Part shown: positions 27,623 to 36,886 of the stretch, piece by piece | Layout of the letters: every line of letters begins with the position of its first letter | Position numbering within the stretch: position 1 is the first letter of the stretch | Assembly (NCBI RefSeq): GCF_021272185.1 | Contig: NZ_JAJSEC010000002.1 | Coordinates: 372,001-436,000, forward strand | DNA: 64,000 nucleotides | Origin: Roseivivax sp. GX 12232 | Lineage (GTDB): Bacteria > Pseudomonadota > Alphaproteobacteria > Rhodobacterales > Rhodobacteraceae | Direction of reading: 5' to 3' | The notes under the pieces: generated by a model | What the model was told of the DNA's origin: nothing | Database searches by the model: none | Seen by the model: the letters and a program-made list of their open reading frames with translations, nothing else | Made by a program: the position numbers and the translations under genes

Positions 27623-29443
27623 ATGGCAGCACTTCACTTCCACAATTTCGCCCGGGGCGCGGCGCTGGCGCTTCTCGCCGGGCTGGCCGGGCCGGCCTTT
27701 GCCGAGCCGCAGCATGGCATCGCTATGTATGGCGATCCCGCGCTCCCACCGGATTTTGTGGCCCTGCCCTATGCCAACCCCGAGGCGCCCCAGGGCGGGC
27801 GCATCATCACCGCCGAGGTCGGCAGCTTCGACAGCCTCAACCCGCATATCCTCAAGGGCTCCACCCCCTGGGCGCTGCGCTTCCTGGCCTACGAGAGCCT
27901 GATGGGGCGGAACTGGAACGAACCCTTCTCGCTCTACGGTCTGCTGGCCGAATCGATCGAGGTGCCCGAGGACCGCTCCTGGGTCGAATTCACCCTGCGC
28001 GAGGAGGCCGCCTTCTCGGACGGCAGCCCGGTCACCGTCGAGGATGTCATGTGGTCCTACGAGACCCTCGGCACCGAGGGCCACCCGCGCTACCGCGGCG
28101 CCTGGGCCAAGGTCGAGACCATGGAGCAGACCGGCCCGCGCTCGCTGCGCTTCACCTTCAACGTCGAGGACCGCGAGCTGCCTCTGATCCTCGGGCTGCG
28201 CCCGATCCTGAAGAAGGCGCAATGGGCGGAGGCGGAGTTCACCGAATCGGGGCTCGACACCATCCCGCTCGGCACCGCGCCCTATGTGGTCTCGGATTTC
28301 GAGGCCGGACGGCATGTCACCCTGACCCGCAACCGCGACTACTGGGGCGACGATCTGCCCTTCATGAACGGCCAGGCCAATCTCGACGAGATCCGCATGG
28401 AGTTCTTCGGCGACGCCCAGGCGATGTTCGAGGCGCTGAAGGGCGGCATCATCAACTCTCACCGCGAGACCAACGCCGACAAATGGGAGACGCAATACGA
28501 CTTCCCCGCCGTCGAGCGCGGCGAGATCGTGAAATCGGTGATCCCGCACCAGCGCCCCTCGGGCATGATCGGCTTCGTGATGAACACCCGCCGCGACCAG
28601 TTCGACGACTGGCGGGTGCGCTCGGCCATGCTGCATGCCTTCAACTTCGAGTTCATCAACGACGCCATGACCGGCGGCCGGCAGGAGCGCATCACCTCCT
28701 ATTTCTCGAACTCGATCCTGGGCATGACCCCGGGGCCCGCCGAGGGCCGGGTGCGGGAGTATCTCGAACCCTATGCGGATGAGCTGCTGCCCGGCGCGCT
28801 CGAGGGCTACGAGCTGCCCAAGGGCGACGGCTCGGCGCGCAACCGCGGCAATATCCGCAAGGCCATCGGGCTCATGGAAGAGGCCGGCTATACCATCGAG
28901 GACGGCGTGATGACCGGCCCCGACGGCCAGCCCTTCAGCTTCGAGATCCTGCTCGCCCAGGGCAGCCAGGAGAACCAGGCGGTGATCGACATCTACGTCC
29001 AGGCGCTCGAGCGCATGGGCATCACGCCGAAGATCACCGCCATCGACCCCGCCCAGCACACCGAGCGGCTCAATGCCTTCGACTTCGACATGGCCTATTA
29101 CCAGCGCGGCCTGTCGCTCTCGCCCGGCAACGAGCAGAAGCTCTATTTCGGCGCCGAGGCGGCCGACCAGGAGGGCTCGCGCAACCTCATGGGCGTGAAG
29201 AGCGCCGCGGTCGACGGGCTGATCGACGAGATGCTGAACGCCGGCTCGACCGATGATTTCATCGCCGCGACCCAGGCGCTCGACCGGGTGCTGACGACGG
29301 GGCGCTACGTGATCCCGGTCTACCAGTGGAACGTCAGCCGCATCGCCCATGCCAAGGAGCTGAGCTACCCCGAGACGGTGCCGATCTACGGCGACTGGTT
29401 CACCTGGCAGACCGACGTCTGGTGGTGGGACGAGAGCAAGTGA
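27623..29443 (+). CDS. YejA-like oligopeptide ABC transporter substrate-binding protein
   Basis: 606-residue family 5 extracellular solute-binding protein. The signal peptide ends near residue 25 (LAGPAFA before EPQHG). Mature motifs include GGRIITAEVGSFDSLNPHIL, WVEFTLREEAAFSDGSPVTVEDV and KKAQWAEAEF, typical of YejA/microcin C-type peptide-binding proteins. Related systems keep yejB-yejE-yejF beside yejA, but here both sides are non-coding, so this is an orphan unless the permease lies elsewhere. ATG 27623 was chosen because it begins the signal peptide. It is divergent from the short RNA and bdhA. Confidence 0.92.
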   Translation: MAALHFHNFARGAALALLAGLAGPAFAEPQHGIAMYGDPALPPDFVALPYANPEAPQGGRIITAEVGSFDSLNPHILKGSTPWALRFLAYESLMGRNWNEPFSLYGLLAESIEVPEDRSWVEFTLREEAAFSDGSPVTVEDVMWSYETLGTEGHPRYRGAWAKVETMEQTGPRSLRFTFNVEDRELPLILGLRPILKKAQWAEAEFTESGLDTIPLGTAPYVVSDFEAGRHVTLTRNRDYWGDDLPFMNGQANLDEIRMEFFGDAQAMFEALKGGIINSHRETNADKWETQYDFPAVERGEIVKSVIPHQRPSGMIGFVMNTRRDQFDDWRVRSAMLHAFNFEFINDAMTGGRQERITSYFSNSILGMTPGPAEGRVREYLEPYADELLPGALEGYELPKGDGSARNRGNIRKAIGLMEEAGYTIEDGVMTGPDGQPFSFEILLAQGSQENQAVIDIYVQALERMGITPKITAIDPAQHTERLNAFDFDMAYYQRGLSLSPGNEQKLYFGAEAADQEGSRNLMGVKSAAVDGLIDEMLNAGSTDDFIAATQALDRVLTTGRYVIPVYQWNVSRIAHAKELSYPETVPIYGDWFTWQTDVWWWDESK

Positions 29444-29704
29444 GCCTGCCGCCGGGGGTGATCCCGCGGAGGGTGAGAGCGTGGCGCGCCGGGCCGGCCT
29501 GGGAGGGGTGGCCCGGCGTGGTTCGTTTGGGGGGTGCGCGCGGGTGCGGCGGCGGCGTAATTCGACGCGCCGGAACATCATTCTCGGGGACGCTGACGCC
29601 TAACCTTGCGGGTGGGCGCCGAATTACCGAGAGTCCGGTGTTCCATACCGTGTCATCCAGAGACGCCTTCGGTGCAACAGACCACAGGTCACCGCCAAGC
29701 CCCC

Positions 29705-29957
29705 TCACACCCCGCACCAACAGAGGGCGCGCGCCGGACCGGGGGCCGGCGCTGCTGACCTCCGAGCGAGGCGCTTAATCCCAGCAAGGTCAGGACTAGA
29801 GGCAAACTAGGCGCGCCATCCCAAGGAGCGCCGGCCCAAGGGGCCGGTCCGGCGCGCGCCCGGCACCTTCGGTGCTATTCGGGCGCAAGGAGGTGCGCGG
29901 GGTGATTGGGTTCGGGAGACCTTAGAGGGCATGGGCGGTAAGGCGCGGTGCCGGGGC
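29705..29957 (+). repeat. structured intergenic repeat, copy A
   Basis: Core 29722-29890. The left arm GGGCGCGCGCCGG… (29725-29753) is the reverse complement of the right arm …CCGGCGCGCGCCC (29827-29861) over ~27 pairs, enclosing 73 bases with the motif GCAAGGTCAGGACTA. The right arm also forms its own hairpin CCGGCCC/GGGCCGG with loop AAG. After it comes GCACC-TTC-GGTGC (29863-29875) and ATTCGGGCGCAAG. Sequence similarity with copy B extends on both sides to the limits given. No open frame in it is credible. Confidence 0.85.
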
Positions 29958-29973
29958 GTGGCGCCGGCCCCCC

Positions 29974-30226
29974 TCACAACTCGCACCAACAGAGGGCGCG
30001 CGCCGGGCCGGGGGCCGGCGCTGCCGACATCCGAGCAATGAGATTTATCTCGCAAGGTCAGGACTAACGGCGAACTAAGCACGCCACACCAAGGAGCGCC
30101 GGCCCATCGGGCCGGTCCGGCGCGCGCCCGGCACCTTCGGTGCTATTCGGGCGCAAGGAGGCGCGTGGGGTGATTGGGTTCGGGAGACCTCGGAGGGCAT
30201 GGGCGGTAAGGCGCGATGCCGGAGCC
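29974..30226 (+). repeat. structured intergenic repeat, copy B
   Basis: Second copy in the same orientation, offset by 269 bases from copy A. Core 29991-30157; left arm 29994-30022, right arm 30095-30129, 72 bases between. One arm difference from copy A leaves a G:U-type pair, and the right-arm hairpin keeps its CCGGCCC/GGGCCGG stem while its loop changes to ATC. Together A and B fill most of the gap between the YejA-like and XRE-cupin genes. Confidence 0.85.
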
Positions 30227-30390
30227 TGCGAGCCCGCTTATTGTCTCAAAAAAGGCAGCATTTCCTTGGCTCTCAGGGTTTGGCCGGTGATCTGGATCAG
30301 TCACCCGATTACGCGCCTCCGTAGCCCCGGTGGGCCGCATCACCGACGGCAACGCTCCACCCGAACAACCCCGGCGCCCGCCCCCCCGCC

Positions 30391-31014
30391 TCACGCCAGC
30401 GCCGTCACCCAAAGGATCGTCGCATCGTCCTCGGAGACCGAGATCACGTTGTGCCCCATGGTCGCGTCGTAATAGGCGCTGTCGCCCCGGCGCATCTCGA
30501 TCGGCTCGTAGAACTCGGTGTAAAGCCGGATCACCCCGGTCAGCACGTAGAGGAACTCTTCCCCGTCGTGGCGCACCCAGCCGTCGAACTCCTCCATGGA
30601 GCGCGCCCGGATCCGCGCCTGGTAAGGCAGCATGGCCTTCTTGGTCAGCCCCTCGGCCAGCAGCACGTGCTCGTAGGTGGCCGTCGCCTGCGCCAGCCCC
30701 TGCCCGGCCTTGGCGCTCACCAGCCGGCCGTTGATCTGGTCGCGCTTCGGCGGCGTGAAGAGCTGCGGCACCGAGATCTGCAACCCCGTCGCCAGCTTCT
30801 TCAGCGCGTCGTAGGTCGGCGACATCTGCCCGTTCTCGATCTTCGAGAGCGTCGACCGCGCGAGCCCCGCCTGCCGGGCCGCCTGTTCCAGCGTCCAGTC
30901 GCGGGCCTTGCGCAGCTCGCGCACCCGCTCGCCAAGGTTCAGCGGCTCGCCGAAGGCATCGGCGCCGTTCTCCCGGGCGATCCGGATCAGGGTCCTGGGG
31001 TCTCTGTCGGACAT
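30391..31014 (-). CDS. XRE-family regulator with cupin domain
   Basis: 207 residues from ATG 31014. Helix-turn-helix at ~28-82 (LGERVRELRKARDWTLEQAA…LARSTLSKIENG) and a C-terminal cupin (~115-205; DGEEFLYVLTGVIRLYTEF, MRRGDSAYYDATMGHNVISV) that probably senses a small ligand. This HTH_3-cupin layout is typical of regulators of amino-acid, polyamine or aromatic metabolism (PuuR/SutR-like). No target gene is adjacent. The gap upstream, 31015-31380, holds no gene or motif that I can support, apart from the TTG start signals of the next gene. Confidence 0.9.
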   Translation of the reverse strand: MSDRDPRTLIRIARENGADAFGEPLNLGERVRELRKARDWTLEQAARQAGLARSTLSKIENGQMSPTYDALKKLATGLQISVPQLFTPPKRDQINGRLVSAKAGQGLAQATATYEHVLLAEGLTKKAMLPYQARIRARSMEEFDGWVRHDGEEFLYVLTGVIRLYTEFYEPIEMRRGDSAYYDATMGHNVISVSEDDATILWVTALA

Positions 31015-31380
31015 GACAAGGCTTCTATGGCGGCCACGGGAGGCTTGCAAGCGCGGCCGCATATCGCCTAGGGGCGCTCTATGCTGGCGATCCGTGACAC
31101 CTGCGCGCCCGGCGCGACGTCGATGCCTGTCCCCGGCCAAGCCGAGGCCCCTGCTCCCTGCATGGCCGCAGCACCGCGGCGGCCGCGGTGCTGCGGCCCC
31201 GCACCCGCGCCAAAACGGCCCGCGCCCAAAGCGTCACCACGCCACCCCAAACCCACCACCCCGCCGCCCAATCCCGGCACAAACCTTGTGCCCGCGGCCC
31301 CGGGGCCCATCTAATCGTCAAACCCCACGCCTGAAACGCGCGGGCCCGAGGGCCTGCCCGATCCCCCGAAAGGAGCCCTT

Positions 31381-32028
31381 TTGGCCAAGCTCGACATCTT
31401 CTCCGATCCGATCTGCCCCTGGTGCTACATCGGCAAGGCCTTTCTCGACCGCGCGCTCGAGGCCAACCACGACCACCCCTTCGAGATCGCCTGGCACCCC
31501 TTCCAGCTGAACCCCGACATGCCCGCCGAGGGCATGGACCGCCGCGCCTATCTCGAAGGCAAGTTCGGCGGCGAGGAAGGCGCGGTCCAGGCCTATATGC
31601 CGGTCGTCGAACGCGCCAAGGACGCCGGGCTCGACATCGACTTCGAGGCCATCGAGCGCACGCCCAACACGCTGGACGCGCATCGGCTGATCCACTGGGC
31701 CGGCATCGAGGGCCGCCAGACCGCGGCGGTCTCGGCGCTGTTCCGGGCCTATTTCAAGGAAGGCCGCGACATCGGCGCCCATGACGTGCTGGCCGATATC
31801 GCCGACCAGATCGAGATGGACGCCGCGGTGATCCACCGGCTCCTGGCCAGCGAGGCCGACCGCGAGGAGATCCAGAACCGCGACAAGGCCGCGCGCGACA
31901 TGGGGCTGAGCTCGGTGCCGACCTTCATCGTCGCGGGCCGCCACGCGGTGCCCGGCGCGCAGCCGCCGGAGCTCTGGGAAAAGGTCATCAGCGAGATCAA
32001 GTCCGGGGCGCTCGACGCCGCCGAGTGA
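31381..32028 (+). CDS. DsbA-family (FrnE-like) thiol oxidoreductase
   Basis: 215 residues starting at TTG 31381; AAGGAG (31370-31375) sits 5 bases upstream and no ATG fits. Active site CPWC (C12, C15) right at the N-terminus and cis-proline loop SSVPTF near residue 179, in the thioredoxin fold with helical insertion of the FrnE/2-hydroxychromene isomerase-like DsbA group. There is no signal peptide, so it is cytoplasmic. FrnE homologues act in disulfide exchange and oxidative stress; the partner is unknown. Confidence 0.9.
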   Translation: MAKLDIFSDPICPWCYIGKAFLDRALEANHDHPFEIAWHPFQLNPDMPAEGMDRRAYLEGKFGGEEGAVQAYMPVVERAKDAGLDIDFEAIERTPNTLDAHRLIHWAGIEGRQTAAVSALFRAYFKEGRDIGAHDVLADIADQIEMDAAVIHRLLASEADREEIQNRDKAARDMGLSSVPTFIVAGRHAVPGAQPPELWEKVISEIKSGALDAAE

Positions 32029-32085
32029 GCCTCGGCGCATCGGGCGGTCGCCCCGCCCGTCGCCCAACCTTGTCTCTACGAATTT

Positions 32086-32095
32086 CGGTATACCG
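32086..32095. promoter_or_regulatory. palindrome upstream of icd
   Basis: CGGTATACCG, a perfect 10-base palindrome 91 bases before icd in a locally AT-richer stretch. It could be an operator or part of the promoter; nothing ties it to a known factor. Confidence 0.3.
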
Positions 32096-32185
32096 CCGCA
32101 TACAACACTTCCCGTAGCGCCCGCGATGCGCTAGGGGAGGCCCCAGGCGATTCAGGCCCCACACCCGGCCCAGCGGAGCGAACCC

Positions 32186-33400
32186 ATGTCCAAGATCAAG
32201 GTAGAGAACCCCATCGTCGAGATGGATGGCGACGAGATGACCCGCATCATGTGGGCCTTCATCAAGGACAAGCTGATCACGCCCTACCTCGACCTCGACC
32301 TGCTCTATTACGACCTCGGCATCGAGGAACGCGACCGCACCGAGGACCAGGTGACCGTCGAGGCCGCCGAGAAGACCAAGGAGGTCGGCTGCGCGGTCAA
32401 ATGCGCCACGATCACCCCCGACGAGGCCCGGGTCGAGGAGTTCGGCCTGAAGAAGATGTGGCGCTCGCCCAACGGAACGATCCGCAACATCCTCGGCGGC
32501 GTGGTCTTCCGCGCGCCGATCATCTGCCGCAACGTGCCGCGCCTCGTGCCGGGCTGGACCCAGCCCATCGTGATCGGCCGCCACGCCTTCGGCGACCAGT
32601 ATCGCGCCACCGACTTCAAGTTCCCCGGCAAGGGCAAGCTCTCGATGAAATTCGTGGGCGAGGACGGCACGGTGATCGAGGAAGAGGTCTACGACGCCCC
32701 CGACGCCGGGGTCTTCATGGGCATGTACAACCTCGACGCCTCGATCCGCGACTTCGCGCGCGCCTCGCTGAACTACGGGCTGAACCTCGGCTGGCCGGTC
32801 TACCTCTCGACCAAGAACACCATCCTGAAGCAATACGACGGCCGCTTCATGGAGATCTTCCAGGAGGTCTATGAAGCCGAGTTCCGCGAGGCCTTCGAGG
32901 CCAAGGGCATCGAGTACCAGCACCGCCTGATCGACGACATGGTGGCCTGCGCGATGAAGTGGAACGGCGGCTTTGTCTGGGCAACCAAGAACTACGACGG
33001 CGACGTGCAGTCCGACACCGTGGCGCAGGGCTTCGGCTCGCTGGGGCTGATGACCTCGCAGCTGATGACGCCCGACGGCCAGATCGTCGAGGCCGAGGCC
33101 GCCCATGGCACCGTCACCCGCCACTACCGCCAGCACCAGGCGGGCGAGCAGACCTCGACCAACTCGATCGCCTCGATCTACGCCTGGACCGGCGGGCTGA
33201 AGCACCGCGCCAAGCTCGACGGCAACGCCGCGCTGCAGACCTTCGCCGAGACGCTGGAGCGGGTCGTGGTCGAGACCGTCGAGGCCGGCCATATGACCAA
33301 GGACCTGGCGCTGCTCGTCGGCCCCGACCAGGGCTGGCTGACCACCATGGGCTTCCTCGAGAAGGTCGACGAGAACCTGAACAATGCGCTGACGCTCTGA
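32186..33400 (+). CDS. icd: NADP-dependent isocitrate dehydrogenase
   Basis: Oxidative decarboxylation of isocitrate to 2-oxoglutarate in the TCA cycle. 404 residues of the homodimeric eukaryote-like type: [14 protein letters not shown] at the start, substrate-site SPNGTIRN (~93-100), [10 protein letters not shown] and the NADP site [14 protein letters not shown]. This form is usual in alphaproteobacteria, unlike the E. coli type. GGAG precedes the ATG. A GC hairpin with arms CACCCCGG (33416-33423) and CCGGGGTG (33437-33444) follows the stop but has no T-run. Confidence 0.97.
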   Translation: MSKIKVENPIVEMDGDEMTRIMWAFIKDKLITPYLDLDLLYYDLGIEERDRTEDQVTVEAAEKTKEVGCAVKCATITPDEARVEEFGLKKMWRSPNGTIRNILGGVVFRAPIICRNVPRLVPGWTQPIVIGRHAFGDQYRATDFKFPGKGKLSMKFVGEDGTVIEEEVYDAPDAGVFMGMYNLDASIRDFARASLNYGLNLGWPVYLSTKNTILKQYDGRFMEIFQEVYEAEFREAFEAKGIEYQHRLIDDMVACAMKWNGGFVWATKNYDGDVQSDTVAQGFGSLGLMTSQLMTPDGQIVEAEAAHGTVTRHYRQHQAGEQTSTNSIASIYAWTGGLKHRAKLDGNAALQTFAETLERVVVETVEAGHMTKDLALLVGPDQGWLTTMGFLEKVDENLNNALTL

Positions 33401-33769
33401 GGCTGTGACGCGCGGCACCCCGGGCCGGAGGTCGGGCCGGGGTGGCGTGGTGCGTGTGGTTTAAGGGCGTGCTGAGGGGCACCTCGGTGTGAGTTGTGGG
33501 GCGTCCGGCTGTCGGGCGCTGTGATGGCTCTGGTGGCTGTGAGCGCGGCGCTTGCGCGGTGTCCCGAGGGAGCACCGAAGCCCGCGCTTTCACCGTCCCT
33601 GAGAGCCGCCCCTCTCCGCCAAAACCCAAGCGCCCGCCCTGCCCGGCTCCGCCGCACGCGCCCCGCACCGCCCAATTTCCGGGCGAATGCTGCGGCGCAG
33701 CGACGCGGGACCCCGGGGAATTGCCCCCGGGCCCTTGCCTTCTGAGCCCCGAGGCCCAGAACAGCGCCT
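33401..33769. other. intergenic region with no supported gene
   Basis: Apart from the hairpin just after icd I see no gene, RNA or repeat in these 369 bases. The short open frames here have no ribosome sites and read as Pro/Arg/Ala-rich GC noise. Confidence 0.5.
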
Positions 33770-34390
33770 ATGATCCTGCTCGAGACACCCCCCGCCGACC
33801 GGCACACGCTGGCCGAAGACATCCAGGGCATGATGATCGGCTGCACGCTGGTCGCGCTCTCGATCCAGTTCCTGCGCGCCTCGGAGCTGATCACCGGCCA
33901 GATCGCCGGCCTTGCGCTGGTGGTCTCCTATCCGACCGGCTGGTCCTTCGGCATGGTCTTCTTCGTGCTGAACCTGCCCTTCTACGTGCTGGCGATCCGC
34001 AAGATGGGCTGGATCTTCACGGTGAAGAACTTCATCGCGGTGACCACCATGTCGGTCATGGCCGACCTGATGCCGCTGGTGCTGACAATCGAGCCGCTGC
34101 ACCCGGCGGTCGGCGCGAGCCTCTTCGGGCTCTGCGCGGGCATGGGGCTTCTGGGGCTCTTCCGCCACGGCGCGACGCTGGGCGGCGTGGGCATCGTGGC
34201 GCTCTGGCTGCAGGACCGGCGCGGCATCCCGGCAGGCAACACGCAGCTCGCCTTCGACCTTTGCGTCTTCACGCTGGCGATCTTCCTCTTCTCCTACGCC
34301 CAGGTGCTCTGGTCGCTCCTCGGCGCGGTGATCCTGAACGCGATCATCACCATCAACCACCGCCGCGACCGCTACATCGCCCGCTCCTGA
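33770..34390 (+). CDS. YitT/YczE-like integral membrane protein
   Basis: 206 residues with five to six hydrophobic helices. The pattern MMIGCTLVALSIQFLRASELITGQIAGLALVVSYPTGWSFG is that of the YitT family (DUF161): the short N-terminal cytosolic piece, TGQIAGLAL near a helix end, and GMVFFVLNLPFYVLAIRKMG. The family has unknown function. It lies directly upstream of the TPP-riboswitch operon but is separated from it by a terminator-like hairpin, so it is probably not thiamine-regulated. Confidence 0.8.
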   Translation: MILLETPPADRHTLAEDIQGMMIGCTLVALSIQFLRASELITGQIAGLALVVSYPTGWSFGMVFFVLNLPFYVLAIRKMGWIFTVKNFIAVTTMSVMADLMPLVLTIEPLHPAVGASLFGLCAGMGLLGLFRHGATLGGVGIVALWLQDRRGIPAGNTQLAFDLCVFTLAIFLFSYAQVLWSLLGAVILNAIITINHRRDRYIARS

Positions 34391-34412
34391 GCGGGCCGCG
34401 CGGGGGATTTTT

Positions 34413-34438
34413 CCTCCCCGAGGGGTGAGAATTTTTTT
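34413..34438 (+). terminator. weak intrinsic terminator after the YitT-like gene
   Basis: CCTCCCC opposite GGGGTGAG forms an imperfect hairpin at 34413-34429, followed by ATTTTTTT (34431-34438). The T-run is convincing, the stem less so. Confidence 0.5.
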
Positions 34439-34611
34439 GAAGCGCGTGGGGCCGAAGGCGCTCCGCGCGCTTCATTCTTTGCGCGAATTATGAACCGCAA
34501 ATAACTGAAATAAATACCTTTTATGCGACACCTCATCCACCACAGAGCCACGCAATCCCGCGCCCAAAATCCACGCATTGACACCGGCGCGCTGCCGTCC
34601 CAACCTGCCGC

Positions 34612-34704
34612 CCACAACCAGGGGTGCCCCGACGAGGGGCTGAGATGCGCGGGTCCCGCGCGAACCCTTCAAAGCTGATCTGGGTCATGCCAGCGGAGCG
34701 AGGT
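34612..34704 (+). promoter_or_regulatory. TPP riboswitch (THI element)
   Basis: Conserved aptamer parts appear in order: ACCAGGGGTGCC (34618-34629), GGCTGAGA (34638-34645), a GCGCGGG/CCGCGC hairpin (P3a), ACCCTT (34664-34669), CTGATCTGGGTCATGCCAGCG, and GGAGCGAGG at the 3' end. It senses thiamine pyrophosphate. The putative Shine-Dalgarno GAGG (34700-34703) is inside the aptamer's 3' part and the ykoF ATG is at 34710, so ligand binding probably blocks translation directly, without a separate expression platform. Confidence 0.96.
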
Positions 34705-34709
34705 ACAGC

Positions 34710-35321
34710 ATGTTCATAGGCGCGCAGGTGTCGCTTTATCCGATGACGTCCGATTTCGTCGGCGTCATCGAAACCGGGCTCGAGGGCCTGTCCCCCTATC
34801 GCGAGAAACTGAGGATCGAGACCGACGACATGTCGACGCTCATGGTCGGCGCGCCGGAGCCGCTCCTCGATGCGATCCGCGATCTTTTTGCCGCCGCCGC
34901 GCGCCGGCCGGAACATGTGACCATGCATGTCACCCTCTCGCGCGGCTGCCCCGGAGAGCCCGACGACCCCAGTTGCCGCTGCGAGACGCTGACCGAGGCG
35001 CAGCACTTGCCGCTCGCCACCCGACAGACCCGCGCCCTGGAGGCCGTCGCCGCGGCGCCCGAGACCGGGGTCACCATCGACGTGCAGTTCTCGCTCTACG
35101 TGCTGGGCCAGGACGGCCATATGGACGAGATCTACGGCTGCATCGACTTTCTGAAGTCCTCGGGCACCTTCCTGAAGGCCAAGAACTTCTGCACCCGGCT
35201 CCGGGGCGACGCGGGCGCGGTCTTCGAGACGCTGCGCCAGGCTTTCCTGCGCTTCGGCCCGGCCGAGGGGCATGTGACCATCGACCTCACCGCCTCGGCC
35301 AATTCGCCCAGCCTGAGCTGA
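34710..35321 (+). CDS. ykoF: YkoF-family thiamine/HMP-binding protein
   Basis: 203 residues with two tandem YkoF ferredoxin-like domains (FIGAQVSLYPM…YREKLRIETDDMSTLMVG at the start; IDVQFSLYVLGQDGHMDEIYGCIDFLKSSG in the second half). B. subtilis YkoF binds thiamine or its hydroxymethylpyrimidine (HMP) precursor and belongs to a thiamine-regulated uptake operon. The TPP riboswitch directly upstream and the thiXZY transporter downstream support a precursor-scavenging role. No signal peptide, so cytoplasmic. Confidence 0.92.
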   Translation: MFIGAQVSLYPMTSDFVGVIETGLEGLSPYREKLRIETDDMSTLMVGAPEPLLDAIRDLFAAAARRPEHVTMHVTLSRGCPGEPDDPSCRCETLTEAQHLPLATRQTRALEAVAAAPETGVTIDVQFSLYVLGQDGHMDEIYGCIDFLKSSGTFLKAKNFCTRLRGDAGAVFETLRQAFLRFGPAEGHVTIDLTASANSPSLS

Positions 35322-35393
35322 TCCGCGCCGCATAAGCCCCCGGGCCCCGTCGCGGGCCCCGGGAGGCCCTGCCGCGCGGCCCGGAGGTCGCCC

Positions 35394-36161
35394 ATGTCGC
35401 TTGTCCACCGCATCGCCCCGGCGCTGTTCTGCGCCGCGCTCCTGCTTCTCGGCTGGGAGGTTTATTGCACCCGCGCCGGGGTCTCGCCCTTGGTGCTGCC
35501 GCCGCCGAGCGGGGTCCTGCGCGCGCTGCAGGTCGAACGCGCCGAGATCCTGCGCCACGCGCAGAGCACGCTGACCGTGGCGGCCTTGGGCTTCATCCTC
35601 TCGGTGAGCTTCGCCTTCCTGACCTCCGTCGCGCTTTATTTCACACCGCTCCTGCGGCGCGGGCTCATGCCGCTTCTGGTGGCGAGCCAGACCGTGCCGC
35701 TGGTGGCGCTGGCGCCCCTGATGATCCTCTGGTTCGGCTTCGGGCTCCTGCCCAAGGTGCTGCTGGTCATCCTGGTGACCTTCTTCCCGATCCTGGTGAG
35801 CCTTCTTTCGGGCTATCGCGCCGCCCCCCGGCCCTTCACCGAGCTTCTGACCGCCATGGGCGCGGGCCGGCTCTCGGTCTTCCGCCGGGGGATCCTGCCC
35901 GCCGCCCGGCCCAGCTTTTTCGCCGGGCTCCGCATCTCGGCGACCTATGCCATCGTGGCGACGATCTTCGCGGAATACGCAGGCGCCCGCAGCGGCATCG
36001 GGATCTACATCCTGACCGCCAAGAACACCTTCCGCGCCGACCTGGTGCTGGCCGGCGTTGTGGTCTCGGCCTGCCTGACGCTGATGCTTCTGGGCACGCT
36101 GGCGGGGATCGACCGGCTGACCGCGCGGCGCTTCCGGGAGGCCCCGCATGCTGCGCATTGA
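35394..36161 (+). CDS. thiX: thiamine-precursor ABC transporter permease
   Basis: 255-residue BPD-type permease with about six membrane helices. The ABC-interaction loop (~150-175: LLTAMGAGRLSVFRRGILPAARPSFFAGLR) is of the SsuC/ThiX class. Context, namely the TPP riboswitch and ykoF upstream with an ATPase and THI5-like binding protein downstream, makes it the permease of a pyrimidine-precursor importer rather than a sulfonate or nitrate system. Its end overlaps the ATPase gene by 14 bases. Confidence 0.9.
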   Translation: MSLVHRIAPALFCAALLLLGWEVYCTRAGVSPLVLPPPSGVLRALQVERAEILRHAQSTLTVAALGFILSVSFAFLTSVALYFTPLLRRGLMPLLVASQTVPLVALAPLMILWFGFGLLPKVLLVILVTFFPILVSLLSGYRAAPRPFTELLTAMGAGRLSVFRRGILPAARPSFFAGLRISATYAIVATIFAEYAGARSGIGIYILTAKNTFRADLVLAGVVVSACLTLMLLGTLAGIDRLTARRFREAPHAAH

Positions 36162-36882
36162 GGGTCTGACGATCACCGCAGGCACCGCGCCCCTGGTCGA
36201 GGGTCTGGGCGTCGATCTGCCCGAGGGCCAGCTCTGTTGCCTGATCGGCCCCTCGGGCTGCGGCAAGACCTCGGTCATCAAGTGGCTCGCGGGCATCCTG
36301 CCGCCGGGGCTTGGCGCCCAAGGCCGGGTCACCCGCGACGGCGCGCCCATGGCGCGGCCCGATCCGGCGCTGGCCTATCAGCCGCAGGCCGATGCGCTCT
36401 TTCCCTGGCTGACCGTAGCCGAGAACGCCGGGCTCGGCCTCGAGATCGCGGGCCGGAGCCGCCGCGCCGCCCGCGCAGCCGTGGCACCGCTTTTCGCGCC
36501 CTTCGGGCTTGCCGGGACCGAGGATCTCTTTCCCGGCCAGCTCTCGGGCGGGATGCGCCAGCGCGCGGCCTTCCTGCGCACCATCGTGCAGGACAGCCGC
36601 TACGTGCTTCTCGACGAACCCTTCTCGGCGCTCGACGCGGTGACCCGGCTGCGCATGCAGGACTGGCTCTGCGCGCGGCTCGCCGAGACGCCGCGCGGCG
36701 TGCTCATGGTCACCCATGACCTGCACGAGTCCACCCAGATGGCCGACCGCATCCTCGTCATGTCGGCCCGGCCCGGCCGGATTGTCGCCGACATCCCCCT
36801 GACCACCCCGCGCGCCGCGCGCAGCGAGGCTGCCCTGGCCGAGACGCGCATGACGCTGAAATCCCTGCTATTGGAGGACTGA
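36148..36882 (+). CDS. thiZ: thiamine-precursor ABC transporter ATPase
   Basis: 244 residues with Walker A GPSGCGKTS (~31-39), Q-loop QPQADALFPW, signature LSGGMRQR (~132-139), Walker B VLLLDEPF and switch His in VTHD. It belongs to the SsuB/TauB/ThiZ group. The start lies inside the thiX end, so translation is coupled. Substrate inferred from the operon. Confidence 0.92.
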   Translation: MLRIEGLTITAGTAPLVEGLGVDLPEGQLCCLIGPSGCGKTSVIKWLAGILPPGLGAQGRVTRDGAPMARPDPALAYQPQADALFPWLTVAENAGLGLEIAGRSRRAARAAVAPLFAPFGLAGTEDLFPGQLSGGMRQRAAFLRTIVQDSRYVLLDEPFSALDAVTRLRMQDWLCARLAETPRGVLMVTHDLHESTQMADRILVMSARPGRIVADIPLTTPRAARSEAALAETRMTLKSLLLED

Positions 36883-36886
36883 CCCC

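Noticed and set aside
29703-30472. Open frames within the repeats (e.g. 30140-30472)
   Set aside because: They arise from GC-rich repeat sequence, recur with the repeat and have no ribosome sites.
32069-32115. A defined promoter for icd
   Set aside because: AT-rich elements and a palindrome exist, but no -35/-10 pair with proper spacing is convincing.
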